From Isoetes taiwanensis (lineage: Eukaryota > Streptophyta > Lycopodiopsida > Isoetales > Isoetaceae), in assembly GCA_021234155.1 (NCBI GenBank), contig JAJEKV010000002.1:27209299-27273298 (forward strand): a DNA stretch of 64,000 nucleotides, read 5' to 3'. Shown piece by piece: positions 34,501 to 44,339 of this stretch. Position numbers and translations under genes: made by a program. Positions within the stretch are counted from its first letter, which is position 1. The number at the start of each line of letters is the position of its first letter. The notes beneath the pieces are model-generated. The model saw nothing but the letters and a program-made list of their open reading frames with translations. It searched no databases and was not told the origin of the DNA.

Positions 34501-35203
34501 GACCAACAATGGAATTATTTATATAAGGGATATTACTGATGATTTTGTTTATCAAGACTCCAGCATAGCAAATTTAGGAGATGATTCCAGGCAGCTTTTC
34601 AATAGTATCACTCAAAGGTTGGCAGTTGGAGTTTGGCATGATACAGATGTTCTTTGGCACATCAATGGATTCTGTGGATATAGAGTGAACCTGGCTTACA
34701 GGTACCTCAATAGGGGCCAAGAAAGCTCTATCCACAGAAAATGGAATATTGATCCAGACAGAGCCTCTAGGAACCTGAGATTCATGTGGAAAAGTCCAAT
34801 TCAACCAAAAATCAAAGCCTTTATGTGGTAGCTTTGGCATGAAGCTTTGGCCACGAACAGAAAAAGGTGGAGGCTGAATATGTCTGATTCTAATATATGT
34901 GTCAGGTGCATGCAGGATCAGGAAGATGAAGAACACCTCTTTAAAAACTGCTTATGGGCAGAATGGACCTTGGAGCTGGCTGAAACTGGACTGAATATTC
35001 CTGGATTGGCTAATATGCAATTAGATGAGATCTTCTTCCCTGAGAACCCAGTGGAATGGAGGAGATACATTCTTCTTTGGAGAATGTGGAAAGGAAGGAA
35101 TACCCTGATCTTCAAGGAAGAAATTATCTGGCCCAATGCCATTATTAAGCAAGCCCAATATGATATAAATTGGGTTTTGGAAATCTTCGGGAATCAGAAC
35201 TAA
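31572..35203 (+). pseudogene. LINE D ORF2 (APE endonuclease, RT, zf-RVT)
   Basis: It starts MDISLKGITWNIQGIN at 31572 and runs through the endonuclease (FFQEHKIY, ILAGDFNMV, YSWSDH) and RT (NGKTPGPDGLPAEFFKK; LIALIPKIELP; DYRPISLTNVVYKL; SAYLKGRYILDN; KLDITKAFDTVSW; GVKQGCPLAPFLFLI; HFADDTFLF). It ends in a zf-RVT region (PIQPKIKAFMW, then CVRCMQDQEDEEHLFKNC). Frameshifts near 31700, 32210 and 34240, a TAG near 34350 and another TAG at 34829-34831 (after KAFMW) break it. RT catalytic residues are all present. The protein nicks DNA and copies element RNA at the target. Confidence 0.9.
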
Positions 35204-35222
35204 GTCCTAATCCCGTTATCTA

Positions 35223-35603
35223 ATGTTAGTTTTGCCTTTGTGTGCAGGAAATACTCTGATCATGTTCAAAAGACTGAGGTGGAGGAGGATGAATCTCCAT
35301 GCGAATGCGCAATGGCTGACACAATTCGGGGTTGAAATACCCAATGAGCATGGAGAAAATTGTCAATGTAATTGTGCTTGCACTGCTTATTTGGACGAAA
35401 GAAGATACATTCTGTGTACTGCCAAAGATAAGAAGGACAGATTCAATCCAGGGAAGGCCCATATGTGTAAATGCCCTTACTGCCTGTTCATAGTTGCCAA
35501 CAAGGGCATGGGGAGAAAGGACCATTCCAAAAGAGAGCCAAAGAAAAGGAGGTACTTTCGGGCGACCGACATCGCCCTCCCCCGAGTTGATCTAACTGTG
35601 TGA
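35223..35603 (+). CDS. LINE D downstream ORF, cysteine-rich, unknown (126 aa)
   Basis: ATG-initiated frame starting 20 bases after the ORF2 stop, inside the bounded element and in a different frame. After a basic N-terminus (KRLRWRRMNLHANAQW) it has a dense cysteine block: CQCNCACTAYLDERRY, then ILCTAKDKKDRF, HMCKCPYCLFIVANKG, and a basic tail (KREPKKRRYFRAT). Seven cysteines in CxCxC/CxCxxC spacing plus basic flanks suggest a metal-binding nucleic-acid-associated protein. I cannot match it to a known LINE or plant domain. It is undamaged although ORF2 is broken, which hints at either chance or separate constraint. It might also be a 3' exon, as TTTGTGTGCAG near its start resembles a splice acceptor. 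Confidence 0.45.
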   Translation: MLVLPLCAGNTLIMFKRLRWRRMNLHANAQWLTQFGVEIPNEHGENCQCNCACTAYLDERRYILCTAKDKKDRFNPGKAHMCKCPYCLFIVANKGMGRKDHSKREPKKRRYFRATDIALPRVDLTV

Positions 35604-35786
35604 AACTACCAGATACTTTTAAAGCTATAACTATATTTATGATTTTGGTTAGTTTAAATTTATCAGGGTTTACGACCTACCCTTTCCTAAAGGTCTTTTT
35701 TCTAAAAAAGCTTCATACAGCTTTTTTGGATCTATGTACTTTACCATATACTCTTAATACATACTTAAGCCTTCAATTAAAAAAAA

Positions 35787-35804
35787 GATTGTTGGATGTA
35801 CAAC
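35787..35804 (+). repeat. Right target-site duplication of LINE D
   Basis: GATTGTTGGATGTACAAC, identical to 28686-28703 and directly preceded by the A-rich tail. Confidence 0.9.
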
Positions 35805-35840
35805 TACAGTGAAGATTCAGCTCATTTTGGCCCCGGAATC

Positions 35841-35894
35841 TGTTAAATGTATATCTAATGAATCAGATGTTAAATGTATATCTAACGAATCAGA
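35841..35894 (+). repeat. 27-bp tandem duplication
   Basis: Two copies of TGTTAAATGTATATCTAA... differing by one base. Confidence 0.9.
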
Positions 35895-36838
35895 TTAGAC
35901 AAGTATAAGTTATTATTGTAACTTATATGCATTAGAGTAGTTGATGCTACTAATTGGAGTTGGCGCTTCAACAAAAACCTTGATCCTTTCCTAAATCTTA
36001 TCTATATCTTGAACCTCGAATCTTATTTTTTGCCAGTAGATCTTCAGCTTTATCAATCAATCTCCGTAGAAGAATTAAATCTTTTCCGATCTCAATCTTA
36101 AACTTAAGCCAAAAATAGTTGTGATTGTAAAGAATAGTTGGTCTTCAGTGCCACCCCAGATAAAGTTTCTGACAGTACAAACAATGAGCTACATCGTTGT
36201 CTGCGGTGCCAGATGGATGCCATATAGACATGTGTACTACTCAGAACTAACTTTGCCACAGTTACGAGGCCAGCCATGGATTGTTGGGAACTGACATAGG
36301 TTATCATATATGTAAAGAGGGTTCTTCAGAGAAGACCAGTAGAAGATCACAGAATCAAATAGGTCTACAGTTGAGAAGTTATTCAAGCATTAAGTCTTGA
36401 CCTAAGGTATGATATTATGTTAAGTTTATTTTGTTTAACTTGGTTTATTCCAATGGTTCGAAAAAGCCAAAATTTGAACTCATGAATGTGGGATAAATAC
36501 TGGGTTTTTCTGGAGGGAACTGGGCCGACCGATCCGGCACCGAACACCGGATGTGACTTCTAACTGATCGGATTAGCTTTCTTTAAATTAACCAGAAGAT
36601 CAGATGCAGATGTGAGGCCGGAAGCAGATTGAACGTGCAGGGGAAACCTAGTCTTTACTTGGTCGAAGGGAGCAGCATATATTTCATGTAGTGAACCATT
36701 GACAATTATATTGAACCATTGAAAGTTTAAAGGTTCACTATAAGTTTTGAAATTCATAAGCTCTTGTTTATTTGGGATTCATTCTAGATAAAGGCTTTGG
36801 ATTTGTGATTGATTATTGTAGTTCTCAAATACTCACAT
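35895..36838 (+). mobile_element. Probable 5' LTR region of the copia element
   Basis: The sequence directly before the primer-binding site ends ...AATACTCACA, fitting an LTR end in CA. The left LTR boundary cannot be set because the 3' LTR is absent; TGTTGGGAACTGAC near 36282 is one candidate start. No host gene is recognised here. Confidence 0.45.
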
Positions 36839-36839
36839 T

Positions 36840-36851
36840 TGGTATCAGAGC
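36840..36851 (+). other. Primer-binding site, initiator tRNA-Met type
   Basis: TGGTATCAGAGC, complementary to the 3' end of initiator methionyl-tRNA, the classic plant LTR-retrotransposon primer site. It lies 6 bases before the gag ATG. Confidence 0.9.
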
Positions 36852-36857
36852 AGGAAA

Positions 36858-37769
36858 ATGGCCAGTAGATTTGGTGCAAATCTGCTTAGTACAGTTGATG
36901 TTTATACAGGGGGGCCTGGATTTCAAGTTTGGAAGGATGCAATTAAGCACATCCTAGAGGTAGAAGAATTATGGGATCTGGTTGATCCAAATGGAGGAGC
37001 ATATGCTCAAACTGGTGCAGAAAGTAGCACACCTGCAAGGTCTGCTACTGGAGGTGGTGGTGCAACTCAATCTTATGCTGTTGCTGCAGGCTCTGGAAGC
37101 TCAGGAAGCACACCATCTGGGGGAACATCTCCTGCAGTAAGCAGTGGAGCTGGGAGATCTGTTTATGCAAGGACAAAGGAGGCTCAAGGGATCATCACCT
37201 GCAAGGTTAGTCCCACTATTAGGTTGAAATTAAGAAACATGAGTCCTAGAGAAATGTGGAGGTTTTTACTCAAACATTATGAAGAAAAAAGCTCATCTCA
37301 AATAGACCTTTTAGAAAATGAGTTAAGAAGTCTCAAGCTGAGAGAAGACAAAGATGTGTCAGAATTCTTCAATACCTTTGATAACATAGTGGCAGACCTT
37401 AGTGGAGCAGGAGTCAATCTTTCAGAAAGATACCAAGTTCTTGCAATTGCTAGGTCCATTTTAGAGAATGAACAGTTGGCCATGTTTATTAGAAACATGG
37501 CCAAAACCAGAGAAGAGGCAGAAAACATTTTAAGAACAGAGGCTGAGCAAAAGAAAATGCTAAAAGGAGAGGATGTTGAAGCATCTGAAATTTTATTTGC
37601 TGGGAAGAAGAAAGGAGAAAAGGGAGTTTGCTTTCATTATCAAGAATCAGGCCACTTTAAAAATAATTGCCCCAAATTGAATAAAGAGTTTAATTGCTAT
37701 ACTTGTGGAGGCAAGGGGCACATAGCTGCAAAATGCCCTACTCCAAAAGATTATAACAAAACATTTTAG
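36858..37769 (+). CDS. Ty1/copia Gag
   Basis: ATG at 36858 gives 303 residues. An N-terminal DUF4219-like start (YTGGPGFQVWKDAIKHIL) is followed by a Gly/Ser-rich insert. The UBN2-type capsid core reads KLRNMSPREMWRFLLKHYE, LLENELRSLKLREDKDVSEF, DLSGAGVNLSERYQVLAI. Two zinc knuckles follow: CFHYQESGHFKNNC, with the second Cys replaced by Tyr, and an intact CYTCGGKGHIAAKC (CX2CX4HX4C). Gag forms the virus-like particle and packages RNA. The frame is open to the expected pol junction, so Gag could still be made, but pol downstream is destroyed. Short for copia polyproteins because a stop separates gag from pol. Confidence 0.9.
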   Translation: MASRFGANLLSTVDVYTGGPGFQVWKDAIKHILEVEELWDLVDPNGGAYAQTGAESSTPARSATGGGGATQSYAVAAGSGSSGSTPSGGTSPAVSSGAGRSVYARTKEAQGIITCKVSPTIRLKLRNMSPREMWRFLLKHYEEKSSSQIDLLENELRSLKLREDKDVSEFFNTFDNIVADLSGAGVNLSERYQVLAIARSILENEQLAMFIRNMAKTREEAENILRTEAEQKKMLKGEDVEASEILFAGKKKGEKGVCFHYQESGHFKNNCPKLNKEFNCYTCGGKGHIAAKCPTPKDYNKTF

Positions 37770-38830
37770 ATAGTGGAGTTCAAAAATCTATAGTATGCTC
37801 ACCATCCATATTAAAAGATCGAACATAAGTGAAGAATGAACATATTCAACTGGGAAATGGAGATTTACAGAAGATGAAGATATTGGAGTGCTTGAATTAT
37901 TTGATTTGAATGGAAATATTGTAAAGTTAAAAATTGTACTCTGTGTACCAAGTTTGGTCAGAAATCTAATATCAATTTGTCAATTGGTTGATTCGAGCTT
38001 CAAGATTGCGCTTGAACAAGTGCATTACAAAGTGTTTGAAGTGGATAAACTGAAATTCTTAGGAAAACATGGTGGGAATCTATTTGCACTAAATAATTAG
38101 AATCTTAGCTTGTTAATCTAGTGAAAGTCTCAAAATATTTCCTTGGCATGAATGGCTAGGGAACACAAATATCAAGAACATTGAGACAATGATTAAACAA
38201 GGTTGGCATAAATCTGCAGATCACATGGTTGAAAACTATACATGCAAGAGATGTATGCTTGGCAAACAATGCAGGCTGCCATTTAAAGCATCAACCAAAG
38301 GAGCAAAGGGGATTCTTGAGCTTATCCATATTGATCTATGTGATTGAGATTATCCATATTGACCTATGTGAGTTATTAAATGTCACAAGGATCACGGAAA
38401 AAGCTACTTTCTATTCCTAATTGATGATTACAGCAGAAGCACAAAGGTATATTGCTTAAGAACTAGAGATTTGGAATTCAAACCTTTCAAGGCCTTTATA
38501 GCATGAGAGGAGTATTTAACTGGGAAAAGGATAAGGTGTGTGTATTCAGACAGAGGAGGTGAGCACATGTTCCCACAAATTTACAGCTTCTTATATTGAA
38601 AGGGGAATCCAAAGACAGTATACATGCAGTCGTACTCTTTAGCAGAATGGAATAGCAAAAAGAAAAAATAAAACTATACTTAGTAGTGCAGTCAGATCAA
38701 GGCTTAAACACTTAGGGGTGGCTAATTTCCTATGGGAAGAAGCAGTTAAGGCTATTGTAAAGGCTCAAAATGCATTGCCTTCAGCTAGTCTAAAAATGCA
38801 AATTGTCCTTATAAATTCAACTCAATAACC
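37762..38830 (+). pseudogene. Ty1/copia protease-integrase remnant
   Basis: After gag the frames carry a protease-like DSGVQKSIVCSP, then a GAG-pre-integrase segment with the zinc-binding HHCC pattern (NTNIKNIETMIKQGWHK..., CKRCMLGKQCRLPFKAST). The start of the integrase core follows: ELIHIDLC, YFLFLIDDYSRSTKVYCL, and YSDRGGEHMF. Many stops and frameshifts interrupt it; a duplicated IIHIDLCE-type segment occurs near 38320-38370. Reverse transcriptase, RNase H and the 3' LTR are missing; similarity fades near 38830, just before the PPR gene. Confidence 0.85.
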
Positions 38831-38999
38831 ATTTCAATGTCTAGGGATCTTCACCACCAACAACGTGCAAGGTATTCCTCGCAGATGTCTGTATACATAA
38901 GACATGTACTAGGTAACCAACTAAAAGCCCCCCAAATGAAACAATCGGGAAAATCGTGACAGGCTTTTAGTGGCAAAACATCAGGCTGGTAGCTTGAAC

Positions 39000-41900
39000 A
39001 TGCCATGTTGGAGCTCCGGCTATGGTTGTATTGTTTTCTGGGCAGGTAAGATCAGACCCAACTCTTCCCAATGCATTACTATTTCCATTGCCTTGAAGTT
39101 TATTCCGACGAGAATCCTGCACTTACGACGATGCTATGCAGACAATTACAATATTCTCAAATTCCAACCAGCATTTCTGTTTTCAGCAGCTTATCATTCC
39201 GGCACCTTTGAAATTTTGAGCGAAACATGTGGGAGGGCACGCTTGAAGCATGGAGTCTGCATTGGAGAGGCCAAGCAGATGGAAGGAATCCCTATGTCGC
39301 GGGAAATTGCGTATTGCCTTCTGCAACAATGTATAGATTGCAAAGACTTAGAATGCGGCAGGCGAGTGCAGTTCCTCATGGCCCATGCTGGCCTGGATTA
39401 CATTTCTGCTTTGGGGGACCATCTCATCAGGCTTTTCGTCCACCATGGACGCTTGGCCGAAGCAAATAGAGCGTTCAATAAGATTGAAGAACCAAGCACG
39501 TATACTCTCGCTGCAATTACCCTAGGTAATGCTGATCTGGGTCAAGGAGAGGTTGCTCTTGAATTGTATCATAAAATGCAGCTGCTCAAGAAAAAGGATA
39601 ACTCCCATACTTATGTTGCAGCTCTCAAAGCATGCATTATAACAGTGAGCCTTGCAGAAGCAAAAATTATTCATGTTCAAGTTATCAAAGGCAATCACAG
39701 ATCTGTTATAGTACTGGAGAATACACTAATCAATATGTATGCTAAATGTGAGCGCCTACAGGAGGCACTTGCAGTATTTGACCAGCTGCCCAACAGGGAT
39801 GTGGTGTCATGGAATGCAATGATTGATGGGTTCCTCAAACATGGTGACCTTTTGTCCGCGGAAAAATATTTTGAGGAAATGCAGAAGGCAGGCATCAAGC
39901 CAAGTTTAATATCATGGAGCTCCATGATTTCAGGATACGTTCAGTATGGAGAAAGTGAATCAGCTCTGAGTTGCTTTGAAAAAATGCAATTAGAAGGCAT
40001 TAAGCCAAATGAAGTGACAATTTTGAGCATGTTGAAAGCATGCGGAATCAGTCAATTATTAGAGGATGGCCGTCTCCTTCACGAGCATATTCTTCAAACC
40101 AGTTATCAAACACATGTTGCCATAACAAACACCTTGGTTGATATGTATGTCAAATGTGGGAGCCTAATGGAGGCACACAAAGTCTTTGACAACTTGGCAA
40201 ATAGAAATGTTGTATCATGGAATGCGATGATTGCAGGGTATGCCCGCCATGGTAATTATGCTATAGCATCAGACTTCTTGAAGAGAATGGAACAAGAAGG
40301 CATAATCCCTGATGTGGTATCATGGAACTCAATGATTACTGGATGCACACTGCATGACACTGGTCTTCTGGCACTACAATGTTTTGAAAAGATGCAGAAT
40401 GATGGTATAGAGTCAAATGCAGTTACATTCTTGAGTACCTTAAAAGCATGTTCTACCATTGGAGCAATAGAAAAAGGAAAATTCATCCATGCTACCCTCA
40501 TCAAAAAAGGGTATGAATTAGAACTCATGGTGGGAAGCAGTCTGGTTGATATGTATGCTAAGTGTGGCTGTCTCACAGAGGCACACAATGTTTTCCACAA
40601 ATTATCACATCGAAATATAGTGACATGGAATGCTATCCTTTTTGGATATGCTCAATATAGCAGTGGTGTTTCTGCTCTTCAACTTATTCAAAGGATGAGG
40701 CAAGATGGCATCTTTCCAGACAGTGTGTCATTTATATTTCTTTTAAAGACATGCTCCAGAAGCAAAGTTCTAGAACATGGAAGGTTGCTTCATGAGCAAA
40801 TCCTCCAAAGTGAACTTCAATCTGATGCTGTACTAGGAAGTGCCATTGTTGACATGTATGCAAAACTTGGACACCTGAATGAGGCACACATGTTTTTTGA
40901 CAAATTACAATGTAAAGACGTAATTTCATGGAATATAATGATATCTGGATATGTACTTAATGGTGAGAATGGTATGGCTTCAATATGTTTTGAAAAAATG
41001 CAATTAGAAGGCATCAAACCAAATGTGGTTTCCTGGAATGCAATAGTTGCTGGATATGCCCAGCAGGACAAAGGCCTTCTTGCAGTGGAATGTTTTCAAA
41101 AAATGCAAGAGGAGGGCATAGATCCAGATGAAGCCAGCTTTATGAGTATTTTGAAAGCAGTGTCTAATATAACTGCATTTATGCATGGTAGGCTCATTAA
41201 TGAGATGATCATTGAAAAAGGAGTCCATTCTGATCTTATATGTAATGCTCTTGTTGACATGTACGCCAAGTGTGGGAGTTTTGAAGAGGCATCTAGTCTG
41301 TTTTATAGTCTTCCAGATCAAAATATGGTGAGATGGAATGCAATGATTTCAGGATATGCTGAACATGGAGAAGGTCGTGTTGCGCTTGAATGTTTCGAGG
41401 AAATGCAACAAGGTGGTGTAGAACCAAATGAAGTCACATTTCTTAACATCTTGAAAGCCTGTATCAGCATTGGAACAATAGAGGAGAGCAGGCTAATTCA
41501 TGAGATGGTGATTGAAAATGGGCTGGAGCAAAATATATTAGTGGGAAGCATGCTTGTTGATTTATATTCCAAATGTCATAATCTTGAAGCAGCACACAGG
41601 GCTCTCACAACATTGTCAAGTCAAGATGTTGTTTCATTTGGTGCAATGATAGCAGGATATTCCCAGCATGGTGAAGGGTGTCTCGCTCTCCAATGCTTTG
41701 AGAAGATGCAGCAAGATGGCATAAAACCAAATGAAATTGTGTTTTCAAGTGTTCTAAAAGCATGTGCCAGCAGAGGAGTCATAGAACGAGGAAGGTTCAT
41801 CCATGCGCAGATCATTGAAGTTGGTTTTCATTTAGATATTATTGTAGGGAATACCTTGGTTGACATGTATGCTAAATGTGGGAACCTGGAGGAAGCTTGC

Positions 41901-42248
41901 AAAGTTTTTGACCATTTGCCAAGTCACAATGTGGTTTCATGGGGTGCCATGGTTGCAGGATATTCCCAGCATGGAGATAGCCTGTTGTCACTTGATTGTT
42001 TTGAGAAAATGCAGAAAGAAAAGATAAAGCCAGATGCTACATTATTTACTAGCATTCTTGTTGCATGCACTAGAGCAGGCTTAGCTGATGAAGGTCGTGT
42101 ATACTTTAAATCTATGAAAGAGTACCATGGAATTACACCAACTGTTTCTCATTATACTTGTATGATAGATCTTCTGGGTCGCGCAGGGTGCCTTACTGAG
42201 GCAGAAACTATAATTTTGGGCTTGCCACAAATTGACGTTGTTGGGTAG
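39000..42248 (+). CDS. PLS-type pentatricopeptide repeat protein, truncated at E domain
   Basis: From the first in-frame ATG (39000) the frame encodes about 1,080 residues. After a possible organelle-targeting N-terminus (TRILHLRRCYADNYN) come about 25 PPR motifs in P-L-S order. LVDMYAKCG-type L motifs recur seven times, with VVSWNAMI.GYA.HG and CFEKMQ.EGIKPNEVTF units. The end is SMKEYHGITPTVSHYTCM, IDLLGRAGCLTEAETI. Such proteins bind organellar RNA base by base and usually guide C-to-U editing through E/DYW domains. TAG at 42246-42248 stands where a Trp is expected (DVVG-stop-ATLLTASQMH), so the E domain is cut. GCAG/GTAAGA (39042-39051) and TTTTCAG (39180-39186) would splice out 141 bp in frame, removing the targeting-like segment. 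Truncated functional protein or recent pseudogene. Confidence 0.85.
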   Translation: MPCWSSGYGCIVFWAGKIRPNSSQCITISIALKFIPTRILHLRRCYADNYNILKFQPAFLFSAAYHSGTFEILSETCGRARLKHGVCIGEAKQMEGIPMSREIAYCLLQQCIDCKDLECGRRVQFLMAHAGLDYISALGDHLIRLFVHHGRLAEANRAFNKIEEPSTYTLAAITLGNADLGQGEVALELYHKMQLLKKKDNSHTYVAALKACIITVSLAEAKIIHVQVIKGNHRSVIVLENTLINMYAKCERLQEALAVFDQLPNRDVVSWNAMIDGFLKHGDLLSAEKYFEEMQKAGIKPSLISWSSMISGYVQYGESESALSCFEKMQLEGIKPNEVTILSMLKACGISQLLEDGRLLHEHILQTSYQTHVAITNTLVDMYVKCGSLMEAHKVFDNLANRNVVSWNAMIAGYARHGNYAIASDFLKRMEQEGIIPDVVSWNSMITGCTLHDTGLLALQCFEKMQNDGIESNAVTFLSTLKACSTIGAIEKGKFIHATLIKKGYELELMVGSSLVDMYAKCGCLTEAHNVFHKLSHRNIVTWNAILFGYAQYSSGVSALQLIQRMRQDGIFPDSVSFIFLLKTCSRSKVLEHGRLLHEQILQSELQSDAVLGSAIVDMYAKLGHLNEAHMFFDKLQCKDVISWNIMISGYVLNGENGMASICFEKMQLEGIKPNVVSWNAIVAGYAQQDKGLLAVECFQKMQEEGIDPDEASFMSILKAVSNITAFMHGRLINEMIIEKGVHSDLICNALVDMYAKCGSFEEASSLFYSLPDQNMVRWNAMISGYAEHGEGRVALECFEEMQQGGVEPNEVTFLNILKACISIGTIEESRLIHEMVIENGLEQNILVGSMLVDLYSKCHNLEAAHRALTTLSSQDVVSFGAMIAGYSQHGEGCLALQCFEKMQQDGIKPNEIVFSSVLKACASRGVIERGRFIHAQIIEVGFHLDIIVGNTLVDMYAKCGNLEEACKVFDHLPSHNVVSWGAMVAGYSQHGDSLLSLDCFEKMQKEKIKPDATLFTSILVACTRAGLADEGRVYFKSMKEYHGITPTVSHYTCMIDLLGRAGCLTEAETIILGLPQIDVVG

Positions 42249-42400
42249 GCTACTTTATTAACTGCTTCCCAAATGCATGACTGTGCAGAATTAGATACGT
42301 GCTGCTTAAACCAAATTACCCAGATTCGAATGTGCAGTTGGATAAGACTCCTTATTTTTCAAATTATTGCTATACTATGAGCAGTGATTTAACACATTGA
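42249..42400 (+). pseudogene. Remnant of the PPR E domain
   Basis: In frame after the TAG it reads ATLLTASQMHDCAELDTC then CLNQI, matching the E-domain pattern (W.xLL.AC..HG..ELG......I). After a shift it continues as PDSNVQLDKTPYFSNY, recalling the LDP.....YV.LSN segment. No E+ or DYW domain follows. Confidence 0.55.
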
Positions 42401-43860
42401 ATTGGAGCCAGAATGGGAACCAGAATTGGCAGTGATGTGAAGATGTGCAGTCCTTGGAAAAATAAATTTATCTTTTTAACACATCAGTTGTCCATTTCTA
42501 GTTATTGAAGCTGTTCAAGGGACCAGAATTGGATGCAATGACATCAAGGATAACTGAATTGCAACTATTGTCTAAGCCTACAGCTATTGGGGAAGTGAAA
42601 TCATGCAATTATCTTCCATGATTTATGAAATATCAAGATGTATGTGAAAGTGGCGCGAGATCTTTTAGGAAAATGCATCATATTGCTGCAGGAACGGCAT
42701 GACAAGAAAAGACATTATCAGAGGGCAGAACTTAAAGAGATACTTTGGAAAGGTCAAAATTTGATGAGATCGAACATACGTAATGGAGTTACAGTTATCA
42801 TAGTTGAGTTGCTGTAGAAGACGTCCTTCACCCTTTGTAACCGCCATGAAGAAAATGATATTCCTACCTTTGCTGCTCTTGTATTCGTAGAGAAACGATT
42901 GTTTTTTCACTGCCAGGTACTACGTTGTATTGTGGGAATTGTGGATCTGGGGTACCACAAAGGTTTCCTTATATACATAGGGATGGGATAACCCCATACC
43001 GCTGCTTGAGTCATTTGTATAGCTTGGCTGAACAGAACATATCGATTTTGGAGATAAGATACTGTACTATGTCATCTTCATTGGGGTACTGTTTTCCTGA
43101 TACTCATTGTCCAGAATCAGAATCGAAAGGGTATTCATGCAAGTTATGGTATTTCCTTACGAAAATACATTTCCTATTGAAATTAAGCAATTCGTACCAG
43201 ATAAATCTGGTCAGATGTCTACAAACAAATATGATATAGCACGAAAACTTCATCCTGAGCATGGACATGGGCATTTAACTTGTCTGTGTTGTTTCAGGAT
43301 CTTATACTCTTGTTGAAGCAGTGGTGTAAATGGGCCTTGTGAACAATGCACTTGAGGGCACAAAGAGGATGTTGCAACACGGGGCAAGAAATATGTATTG
43401 CCTCTTGTACCTATGTGAAAATCTAGAGATCTCCAGTACGAGATGCGAGTATATCAGTAAATATTGCAGCGATTTTTTAAGTCTATTATAATGAGCAAGA
43501 CACATATGATACACACACGCCACCTACATTGATCTATAGGCCTTGTCATATCAGGATATCCCTGCATATTTTAAGGGGCATAAAACATTGGCCACTACTT
43601 ATCTTGCCATTTTTTGGAATATTTATGCTAAGGGAATGGGGACAGGGACATAGAAATAATATTTTTCAAAAAATATATTTCTCAAAACACACAAAATTAG
43701 CAGTAGGCAGGTTTATGGGAGGTTTTTGGTTTATTTTGGTGCGTTACGGGAGATGTTGTTTTTTGGTTTTATGAACTATTAAATATAGCACAAATCCCAT
43801 AACATATCAAAACAAAAATTTGTAATTTTTTTTTCCGATACAAAATGCTGCGGCGTTATT
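42401..43860. other. Intergenic, no gene recognised
   Basis: Short frames (42925-43239, 43107-43316) lack recognisable motifs. GGTACCACAAAGG near 42950 and nearby A/T-rich stretches show nothing supportable. Confidence 0.4.
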
Positions 43861-43938
43861 GCTTTTTTATTTTTTTACAAACCCAAAAACACAACTCCAT
43901 AAAATGGAACTATGGCTATCGACCCTGAAAAGAAAGTG

Positions 43939-44088
43939 CATAGGCTCCTCTAGAATACAAATCATTATCATAGCCAGTAGCTCCAACTCTGACGCCCTAT
44001 TTGTGATTCTTTTCATAGGCTCCTCTAGAATACAAATCATTATCATAGCCAGTAGCTCCAACTCTGACGCCCTATTTGTGAGACTACT
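43939..44088 (+). repeat. 75-bp tandem duplication
   Basis: Two nearly identical copies of CATAGGCTCCTCTAGAA... starting at 43939 and 44014. Confidence 0.92.
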
Positions 44089-44339
44089 GCAAACAACCAC
44101 CCTAAATGCATGAGGAAGGGATGGACCATGAAGTGTAGAAAATGTAGCATGTAGCAAAAAATGTTTGTGGATATAAAAGCTTGCCTTTTATTAGCTTTAA
44201 CATCCACCTTTAAATAAAAGTTCCTCCTTTATTTTTAAATAGTCCACCTTTTTCTATTGTAGGCTTGATGCCATGATAATATCAACTCGACCCCTAGATA
44301 TTTTAGTGGCCCTTAGATAAGGTCCTTAAAACCAATGGT

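Larger units (their letters stand above)
28704..35786 (+). mobile_element. LINE D, full-length plant LINE
   Basis: Bounded by an exact 18-bp direct repeat and ending in an A-rich tail (AATTAAAAAAAA) directly before the right copy, as expected for target-primed insertion. The element is 7.08 kb. It has a 5' region with a 133-codon ORF, a pyrimidine-rich leader (29200-29530), ORF1, ORF2 and a further cysteine-rich ORF before the tail. The RT has FADD and a terminal zf-RVT-like finger, so it is a different lineage from LINEs A-C and closer to ordinary plant L1-type LINEs. The perfect target duplication but several coding lesions imply an insertion old enough to decay moderately. Confidence 0.92.

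Noticed and set aside
38970-38999. PPR reading frame starting at 38970
   Set aside because: The first codon is GTG. In a plant nuclear gene the first in-frame ATG at 39000 is the better start.
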